Program-made: the position numbers and the translations under genes
The notes under the pieces: generated by a model
The model's database searches: none
Told to the model about the DNA's origin: nothing
The model's input: the letters and a program-made list of their open reading frames with translations, nothing else
Shown here: in pieces, positions 11,054 through 15,968 of the stretch
Layout of the letters: every line of letters starts with the position of its first letter
Numbering within the stretch: position 1 is the stretch's first letter
From: Alphaproteobacteria bacterium UBA6187
Lineage (GTDB): Bacteria; Pseudomonadota; Alphaproteobacteria; Rickettsiales; UBA6187
Reading direction: 5' to 3'
Length of the DNA: 15,968 bases
NCBI GenBank assembly: GCA_002422795.1
Contig: DITJ01000037.1
Coordinates: 1-15,968, forward strand

Positions 11054-11521
11054 ATGGAAAATGAAATTTATATAAGTAAGGCTTTAAAAAGCGATGTGCC
11101 TGAAATAGTCAGATTGTTTGCTGATGATATACTAGGTAGTAAGCGTGAAGAATTTAGTGAGGATATAGCTTCAAGTTACTATGATGCATTTGCTAAAATA
11201 AATGCTGATAATAACCAGATGCTAGTTGTTGCAAAACTTGATGGCAAAATTATAGGGACGTTACAAATAAGCTTTATCTATAATCTGAGCTTCAAAGGTG
11301 CTATGCGTGCTTTAGTTGAAGGTGTGCATGTAGATAAAGATTTGCGCAGCCGTGGTATAGGAAAATATATAATGGAATGGGCGATAGCGGAAGCTACAAA
11401 GAAAGGTTGCCGTTTTGTACAGCTAACTAGTAATAAGATGCGCAAGGATGCACACCGTTTTTATGAAAGTCTCGGCTTTACTCCCTCACACGAAGGTTTT
11501 AAATTAGATTTAAATAGTTAA
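11054..11521 (+). CDS. GNAT-family N-acetyltransferase
   Basis: The 155-residue protein shows the GNAT acetyl-CoA fold. VVAKLDGKIIGTLQISF is beta-strands 2-4, GVHVDKDLRSRGIGKYIMEW holds motif A with the pyrophosphate-binding R98-S-R-G-I-G103, and HRFYESLGFTPSHEGFKLDL is the C-terminal motif B. The acceptor substrate cannot be deduced; small-molecule and protein N-acetyltransferases both look like this. It starts 4 nt after ccmE and ends 1 nt before ccmF, so it is co-transcribed with the ccm genes although no GNAT enzyme is part of the known pathway. The ATG at 11054 is chosen; an upstream in-frame extension overlaps ccmE and is rejected. Confidence 0.9.
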   Translation: MENEIYISKALKSDVPEIVRLFADDILGSKREEFSEDIASSYYDAFAKINADNNQMLVVAKLDGKIIGTLQISFIYNLSFKGAMRALVEGVHVDKDLRSRGIGKYIMEWAIAEATKKGCRFVQLTSNKMRKDAHRFYESLGFTPSHEGFKLDLNS

Positions 11522-11522
11522 C

Positions 11523-13430
11523 ATGATTCCATTTATCGGCAATATTTCCCTTATATTATCCCTACTATTTGTAGTAGTGCAAGTTATATCCCCGTCGCGT
11601 TTTTACCGCAAAGGGGCAATTGCAGTATTTTTATTAATATTATTTTCATTCTTATGTTTGATTTATTCCTATGTTGTGTCGGATTTTTCCGTGCTTAATG
11701 TTTATAATAATTCACATACATTAAAGCCGCTTATTTATAGGATTACAGGCACATGGGGCAACCATGAAGGCTCCATGCTGCTGTTGGTGCTGATATTATG
11801 TGGATATAATCTTGGGCTCGTTTATCGTTTATCGTTTATCGTGGATCGTGAAGATAACGATAAACCACAAACCACAAACCACAAACTAACTATAACCGCT
11901 TACCTAACCCAGCTTCTCATAACCGCGGGTTTCCTTTCCTTTTTAATATTAACATCCAACCCGTTTGCAAGGATTTTTCCAGCGCCAGAAGATGGCATGG
12001 GGCTTAATCCACTACTTCAGGATATTGGCCTGGCGATACATCCGCCAATTTTATATCTCGGCTATATAGGTTTTTCTATCGCATTTTCATTATCCATTTC
12101 CGCGCTTATCCATGGTGAGGCAGGCAAAGAGTGGGCGGGGCGCACGCGAAGATGGGTGCTTGCAAGCTGGGGATTCCTTACCCTAGGCATAGGGCTTGGC
12201 AGTTGGTGGGCATACCGCGAGCTTGGCTGGGGCGGGTTCTGGTTCTGGGACCCGGTAGAAAATGTATCAATTATGCCGTGGCTGGCGGCTACCGGCTTAT
12301 ATCATTCTTTGGTAGCATCAGAAAAACGTAATATATTTGCGCTATGGTCAATATTACTGGCGATAATTACATTCTGCCTTGGTTTGATAGGAATATTTTT
12401 GGTGCGTTCCGGCGTTGTAAGCTCGGTTCATGCTTTTGCCAGCGACCCTTCAAGAGGGGTGTTTATACTTGGATTTTTAAGCCTTACAGGATTGTGCGCC
12501 TTTGTATTATTTGCCCTTCGCGCTGGAAAACTGGCCAGGCCTGCATCATTTCCACTGATGTCGCGTGAAACAATTATGATGCTGAATAATATATTCTTCA
12601 TAACATTAAGCAGCACCGTATTGCTTGGCACTATGTATCCCATATTTGTTGAGGTTTTAGGCGGGGCGCGGGTTTCTGTTGGAGCTCCTTATTTTAATGC
12701 CACCTTTAATAAAATTGCTATTGTAATGCTGGTATTTACCGCTATCGCGCCATCTTTAAAATGGGGTGGGGGTGAGCAAAATTCAAATATGAAAAAGATG
12801 CTACTTCCCCTTTTTGTAGGAATGATTGCAGCAATATGTGCATATATTAAAAATGCGGATATATTCAGTGTAATTGCAATATTTGTAGCTGGGTTTTTGC
12901 TAAGTGCCTCCACGCAATTATTATTTAATTTCTCCAGGAATAAACCATTATTAAAAAAGCTTCCATTGCGTGCTTATGCCATGATTCTGGCACATGCAGG
13001 TGCTGCTATATTGGTGATTGGCATTGCCGTTACCAGCGCATTTGGGGTGGAAAAAGAGCAGGTGCTAACAAAAGGGCAAAAACTGGAATTTTCCGGCTAT
13101 GAAGCGGTGCTGGAGGGCGGTGAACTTGGTACTGGTAAGAATTATATATTCAGGCGCGCACATTTCCGCATATTTAAAGATGGCAATGAAATAACCAGCC
13201 TTTACCCTGAAATCAGGGTTTACCCGATTGAGCAATCCAGCACAATAGAGGCTGATATATATTACACATTGTTTTCAAATATTTATGCAGCCGTTGGTGA
13301 GATTGATAATGACGGTATAAAATATGCTACTAGAATTTACTATAAACCAATGGTAAACTTGATATGGCTTGGCTGTGTTATGATGGCAATGGGCGCGTTA
13401 CTTGCGGTTTTGAAAAAGAAGGAGATATAA
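11523..13430 (+). CDS. ccmF: Cytochrome c heme lyase subunit CcmF
   Basis: CcmF is the multi-spanning inner-membrane core of the System I heme ligation complex, taking heme from CcmE and attaching it to apocytochrome c with CcmH. The 635-residue length is normal. The tryptophan-rich WWD domain is at 228-253 (WWAYRELGWGGFWFWDPVEN, then MPW). The four conserved histidines appear as H173 (IHPP), H261 (LYHSL), H303 (SVHAF) and H491 (AHAG). TWGNHEGS (77-84) and NPLLQDIGLAIHPP are also diagnostic. At residues about 100-121 (RLSFIVDREDNDKPQTTNHK) a run of 7-bp repeats is translated in frame; compared with E. coli CcmF this loop is roughly 13 residues longer. GGAG at its 3' end serves ccmG. Confidence 0.97.
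   Translation: MIPFIGNISLILSLLFVVVQVISPSRFYRKGAIAVFLLILFSFLCLIYSYVVSDFSVLNVYNNSHTLKPLIYRITGTWGNHEGSMLLLVLILCGYNLGLVYRLSFIVDREDNDKPQTTNHKLTITAYLTQLLITAGFLSFLILTSNPFARIFPAPEDGMGLNPLLQDIGLAIHPPILYLGYIGFSIAFSLSISALIHGEAGKEWAGRTRRWVLASWGFLTLGIGLGSWWAYRELGWGGFWFWDPVENVSIMPWLAATGLYHSLVASEKRNIFALWSILLAIITFCLGLIGIFLVRSGVVSSVHAFASDPSRGVFILGFLSLTGLCAFVLFALRAGKLARPASFPLMSRETIMMLNNIFFITLSSTVLLGTMYPIFVEVLGGARVSVGAPYFNATFNKIAIVMLVFTAIAPSLKWGGGEQNSNMKKMLLPLFVGMIAAICAYIKNADIFSVIAIFVAGFLLSASTQLLFNFSRNKPLLKKLPLRAYAMILAHAGAAILVIGIAVTSAFGVEKEQVLTKGQKLEFSGYEAVLEGGELGTGKNYIFRRAHFRIFKDGNEITSLYPEIRVYPIEQSSTIEADIYYTLFSNIYAAVGEIDNDGIKYATRIYYKPMVNLIWLGCVMMAMGALLAVLKKKEI
11819..11886 (+). repeat. Inverted 7-bp repeat arrays inside the ccmF reading frame
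   Basis: Three CGTTTAT units and a variant CGTGGAT run from 11819 to 11846. Three AAACCAC units plus AAAC run from 11862 to 11886. GTTTATCGTT (11827-11836) pairs with AACGATAAAC (11856-11865), extending by three more pairs past a one-base bulge. The architecture (7-bp units in opposed arms) is the same as at 10404-10480, though the unit sequences differ. It encodes a polar segment between two CcmF membrane helices. Confidence 0.8.
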
Positions 13431-13431
13431 A

Positions 13432-13950
13432 ATGCGTACATTCTTCATGACCCCGCTGGTAATATTTTTCCTCCTTATTATAATAATGATGGCGAAATTA
13501 CTGGATTCTGATACGCATGAAAATATTGCGCTGCTGAACCAGAAATTGCCGGAATTTAATTTACCTGCGGTATATGAAAACATCCCTGGCCTTGCAAATA
13601 GCGATATAAAAGGCAAATACAGCCTTCTTAATATATTTGCCTCATGGTGTATTACCTGTAAATTGGAGCATCCGTTTTTACTATCCCTTAGTAAAGAAGG
13701 TGTTATTCCTGTTTATGGGATAGCATGGAAAGATAACCCTGATAATTTAAGTAAATGGCTGAAGGAAAAGGGTAACCCTTATGCGGCAATAGGTGCTGAT
13801 AATGATGGCAAAGCGATTATAGATTTAAGTGTTACCGGCGCTCCTGAAACATTCCTTATATCACCTGAGGGAATAGTGTTATTGCGTTATGCAGGGCCGA
13901 TTAATGAAGATATCTGGAAGAAAAAATTCCTGCCGCTAATGGAGAAATAA
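13432..13950 (+). CDS. ccmG: Thiol:disulfide interchange protein CcmG (DsbE/CycY)
   Basis: CcmG is a membrane-anchored periplasmic thioredoxin that keeps apocytochrome c and CcmH cysteines reduced for heme attachment. The 172-residue protein has an N-terminal anchor helix (about 8-22), PEFNLPAVYE, then the thioredoxin-fold active site FASWCITCKLEHP with C73 and C76; the intervening Ile-Thr differs from the more common Glu-Pro or Pro-Thr types. VYGIAWKDNPDN and TGAPETFLISPEG, with cis-Pro P138, are diagnostic of the DsbE/CcmG group. It starts 1 nt after the ccmF stop, with GGAG 7 nt upstream of the ATG. Confidence 0.95.
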   Translation: MRTFFMTPLVIFFLLIIIMMAKLLDSDTHENIALLNQKLPEFNLPAVYENIPGLANSDIKGKYSLLNIFASWCITCKLEHPFLLSLSKEGVIPVYGIAWKDNPDNLSKWLKEKGNPYAAIGADNDGKAIIDLSVTGAPETFLISPEGIVLLRYAGPINEDIWKKKFLPLMEK

Positions 13951-13953
13951 AGA

Positions 13954-14358
13954 ATGCTGCGTTTAATAATGATGCTGGTGTTAGCGGTAATAATTTTGCC
14001 TGCTATATCACTGGCGCTTAATATAGAAGAAAAATTGGAAAGCCCTGTGCAGGAACAGCAGGCGCAGGAAGTATTCAAGCAGTTGCGCTGTGTGGTGTGC
14101 AGCGGTGAATCTATTGTTGATTCCAGAGCAGAGCTTGCCAAAGATTTGCGTGCGTTAGTGCGTGATAAAATAAAGGAAAATTATAGCGCGGAGGAAGTTC
14201 TGCAATATGTTGCTACGCGTTATGGCGATAATGTGCTTATGCAGCCGCCACTTAAATCCACCACTTATTTATTATGGTTTGGGCCGTTATTAATATTAGC
14301 TGTTGGGTTTGTTATTATGTTTAGTGTGCTTCGCGTGGGTAAGAAAAATGGTAACTAA
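13954..14358 (+). CDS. ccmH: Cytochrome c maturation protein CcmH (CycL)
   Basis: CcmH is a thioredox-active membrane protein that, with CcmF, handles apocytochrome c for heme ligation. The 134-residue protein has a cleavable-looking signal sequence (LIMMLVLAVIILPAISLAL), the redox motif LRCVVCSGESIVDSRAELA with its CxxC pair, KDLRALVRDKI, YVATRYGDNVLMQPP, and one C-terminal membrane helix (YLLWFGPLLILAVGFVIMF). The segment after CxxC is Ser-Gly-Glu where most relatives have Gln-Asn/Gly-Gln. It is the short CcmH form without the TPR (CcmI) part; no ccmI follows. GGAG lies 9 nt before the ATG, and the gene starts 3 nt after ccmG. Confidence 0.95.
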   Translation: MLRLIMMLVLAVIILPAISLALNIEEKLESPVQEQQAQEVFKQLRCVVCSGESIVDSRAELAKDLRALVRDKIKENYSAEEVLQYVATRYGDNVLMQPPLKSTTYLLWFGPLLILAVGFVIMFSVLRVGKKNGN

Positions 14359-14487
14359 TTATTCCGTATAACTCCCATTATCTATCTATTCTTATGGCAG
14401 AAATAAAAACACCATCATTATAATACTTCTTGTTATGATGTTAAATTCTGTTACACAGTGGGCGCTATTTATTAATAAATAAACTTA

Positions 14488-14493
14488 TATAAT
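14488..14493 (+). promoter_or_regulatory. Possible -10 element for the LRR gene
   Basis: TATAAT lies 34 bp upstream of the ATG at 14528, within a very AT-rich spacer of about 170 bp after ccmH. No convincing -35 is visible. CGCTATT and AATAGCG (around 14464 and 14491) form an inverted repeat that flanks it. The remainder of the spacer holds no gene I can support. Confidence 0.3.
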
Positions 14494-14527
14494 AGCGATT
14501 TTAAAATACATAACAGGATTAACATTT

Positions 14528-15085
14528 ATGTCACACGATCACGATACCAGGTTTAGCAGAAATAATATTACTAGCTATACAGCAAATACTATTGAAGAGT
14601 TTGATACTTTCTTAGAAAGAGTAACCGACGAAAACTTATTAAAAACACTTAATTTATCTAAATTAGGTACTGATCTAACGCCACAGCATTTAGATGCAGC
14701 GAGTAAAAAATTTAAAAACCTTACCGAACTTAATGTATCGGGTTGTAATCTTTATCCTCAAAATGAATTAGAGATGACTCAAGATGTATCATCCGGCCTA
14801 ACATCTTTAATAAGAGGCAATCCTGGCCTTACTAAGCTTAATGTTTCATATTGCTGGGAAATTGATGATAGCCTGAAAGATACATTGAGAGGAAGCAATA
14901 TAAAATATCTTAATATTGAAAGTTGCTATGGAATTGAGAGGTTAACTGAGCGCGGAGCTTTACGAGCCGCTCTTCCTACTGCGCATATTATTGATATTAA
15001 TGGGCTGGAAATGAAGGGGCGCCAGACATCACATGTAGCCCAACTTCAGGCAGGCCAATCAAGTCAAGGAAGAGGAGGGCTATAA
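14528..15085 (+). CDS. Small leucine-rich-repeat protein of unknown function
   Basis: I do not recognise an orthologue. The 185-residue protein holds about four leucine-rich repeats: LLKTLNLSKL (37-46), LTELNVSGCNL (65-75), LTKLNVSYCWEIDD (101-114) and IKYLNIESCYGIERL (125-139). The LxxLNVSxCxxI pattern is the cysteine-containing LRR class best known from eukaryotic F-box proteins. The N-terminus (MSHDHDTRFSRNN) has no signal peptide or membrane helix, and the C-terminal 25 residues are Gln-, Ser- and Gly-rich and look disordered. AGGA lies 9 nt upstream of the ATG. It stands alone between ccmH and a palindromic repeat. A role in protein binding, perhaps in a host, is only inference. Confidence 0.75.
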   Translation: MSHDHDTRFSRNNITSYTANTIEEFDTFLERVTDENLLKTLNLSKLGTDLTPQHLDAASKKFKNLTELNVSGCNLYPQNELEMTQDVSSGLTSLIRGNPGLTKLNVSYCWEIDDSLKDTLRGSNIKYLNIESCYGIERLTERGALRAALPTAHIIDINGLEMKGRQTSHVAQLQAGQSSQGRGGL

Positions 15086-15090
15086 TCCTC

Positions 15091-15272
15091 ATATCAATTC
15101 CATATCTTTAACAAAGGCTGTCTTGCATCGGTCTTTCAAAATTAGCGAACCTTCAGTATGATGAAATATAAGTAAACTTTATTTCATCATACTTCTGTTT
15201 TACCTAGGTTTACTAGGCTAAAATTTTGTTCGCCTCGCACTCTTCTTCGTTTTGGATATGGAAAAGGTATTA
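15091..15272. repeat. Full-length palindromic repeat downstream of the LRR gene
   Basis: The outer arms are imperfect: CAATTCCATATCTTTAACAA near 15096 against CTTCGTTTTGGATATGGAAA near 15245. The centre is a perfect 14-bp hairpin, AGTATGATGAAATA (15155-15168) with TATTTCATCATACT (15180-15193) and an 11-nt loop. The left half (15091-15172) is 85 percent identical to 9420-9339 on the opposite strand. It begins 5 bp after the LRR stop codon and lies between two convergent genes, where it could act as a bidirectional terminator, although it lacks a clear T-run. Confidence 0.78.
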
Positions 15273-15331
15273 GTGTAGCATAAAAATGGATTATACTAAG
15301 AATTATATAAATTCATAGCCTTAATGGTAGG

Positions 15332-15682
15332 CTACTTACTATCGCTTTTAAACTTGGATAGCATATCAGATATTAAATTTTGCATAGTGCCGCTTGATTT
15401 ACTTGAGTTTGAAGAAGTCGTACTGCCAGAGCTTTTGGTTCCAGATATAGCACTTTCAAATGTGGATGTAAGGGAGGTTATTAAAGCATTAACATCACCG
15501 CCATTTTGGATTAAACTGAAACCCAAACCAAGCACGGTAACTATTAAGCAGAATATCATTAGTTTTAATAATTTATGTATTAAATAAAATACTACTATTA
15601 ATACAACTGCTGCTATAAGGTAATATAGCTCTGGATTAGGAGCGGATTTTACAGTCTCCAGTAGCTGATTAATGAAATCCAT
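15332..15682 (-). CDS. Small membrane protein with a Ser/Thr-rich tail, unknown function
   Basis: The 116-residue protein is not recognised. It has a short N-terminus (MDFINQLLETVKSAPNPE), two hydrophobic helices (about 20-36 and 41-59) separated by HKLLK, and a C-terminal region beginning NGGDVNALITSLTSTFESAI that turns into a Ser/Thr/Gly/Lys-rich linker (80-98) before a final amphipathic stretch (MQNLISDMLSKFKSDSK). The ATG at 15682 is preceded by GGGG about 7 nt away, and a TATAAT-like -10 lies near 15712-15717 on the minus strand. Composition is compatible with a real gene, but with no relatives in view the function is open. Confidence 0.65.
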   Translation of the reverse strand: MDFINQLLETVKSAPNPELYYLIAAVVLIVVFYLIHKLLKLMIFCLIVTVLGLGFSLIQNGGDVNALITSLTSTFESAISGTKSSGSTTSSNSSKSSGTMQNLISDMLSKFKSDSK

Positions 15683-15968
15683 CTAAAACCCCATATTGTC
15701 TATATTCATAAATTATACAATATATTACATTAAATGAAAATAAGAAATAAAGTAATAAGGGATATAAAGATGAATAGCTTCACCAAGACCTCTGTATAAC
15801 GGTCTTTTTTGGTGATTCCGTTGTCACGTCCGTTCTCAAATCCTCATGTACGTCTATAAAGCTATTCTTTTATAGCCATACCAATTCCCTTCAATGCAGC
15901 GCATAGTTGTTGTTAAATCGTATGAATTGCCACGCTACATTGTGGCTCGCAACGACTTAGGGATAAAA
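15683..15968. other. Non-coding, hairpin-rich end of the window with partial repeats
   Basis: No convincing gene is present. TCACCAAGACC (15780-15790) and GGTCTTTTTTGGTGA (15801-15815) form a hairpin followed on the plus strand by no long T-run. GAATAGCT (15772-15779) pairs with AGCTATTC (15860-15867), and CTATAAA (15854-15860) with TTTATAG (15869-15875). Read on the minus strand, 15956-15919 begins GTCGTTGCGAGCC and contains GTGGCAATTC, the layout of the TCATTGCGA palindrome family. The stretch ATACCAATTCC at 15878 resembles the start of the cheA/qor repeat family. The elements probably continue beyond the window. Confidence 0.5.

Noticed and set aside
15780..15815. tRNA gene or intrinsic terminator
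   Set aside because: The pairing gives a simple hairpin with no cloverleaf, no anticodon arm and no proper T-run after the stem.

Overview
The window looks like AT-rich chromosomal DNA from a motile alphaproteobacterium, plausibly a Rickettsiales- or Holosporales-like, host-associated lineage. The evidence is a ChpT histidine phosphotransferase, the infA-maf-yacG gene order, a CheA with two CheW-type domains and a C-terminal receiver, a System I cytochrome c maturation cluster, and an unusually dense load of palindromic repeats, some lying inside reading frames. The lineage is inferred; no rRNA or other decisive marker is present.

Layout. 1-437 (-) is the N-terminal part of class II fumarase. 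675-1772 (+) is a receiver-domain protein with a long tail of unknown function. 1756-7663 (-) is a chemotaxis operon transcribed chpT, cheA, cheW, cheY, cheB, cheR. 7783-8783 (-) is infA-maf-yacG. 9007-9132 (+) is rpmJ with a clear promoter and terminator. 9420-10397 (-) is a zinc-independent quinone oxidoreductase. 10481-14358 (+) is ccmD, ccmE, a GNAT acetyltransferase gene, ccmF, ccmG and ccmH, closely packed. 14528-15085 (+) is a small leucine-rich-repeat protein. 15332-15682 (-) is a two-helix membrane protein of unknown function. 15683-15968 is non-coding and hairpin-rich.

How the genes work together. The che operon encodes a receptor-coupled kinase (CheA), coupling protein (CheW), motor or sink response regulator (CheY), and adaptation enzymes (CheB, CheR). 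CheB here has no receiver domain of its own, while CheA carries one. ChpT is the phosphotransfer hub of the CckA-ChpT-CtrA cell-cycle and motility relay. Its position at the head of the che operon, and TTAA-N7-TTAA sites upstream of chpT, of cheB and of the 675 response regulator, suggest that CtrA may control this block. Such sites are not rare in AT-rich DNA. The ccm cluster delivers and attaches heme to apocytochrome c in the periplasm; ccmABC and ccmI are not in the window.

The most interesting signal is repetitive. At least four kinds of inverted-repeat element occur. One family has a copy inside the cheA frame, a copy starting at the qor stop codon and a copy just after the LRR gene. 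Inverted arrays of 7-bp units lie in the qor/ccmD divergent spacer and inside the ccmF frame. The che operon alone carries three elements. This resembles in concept the Rickettsia palindromic elements that insert in frame into genes.
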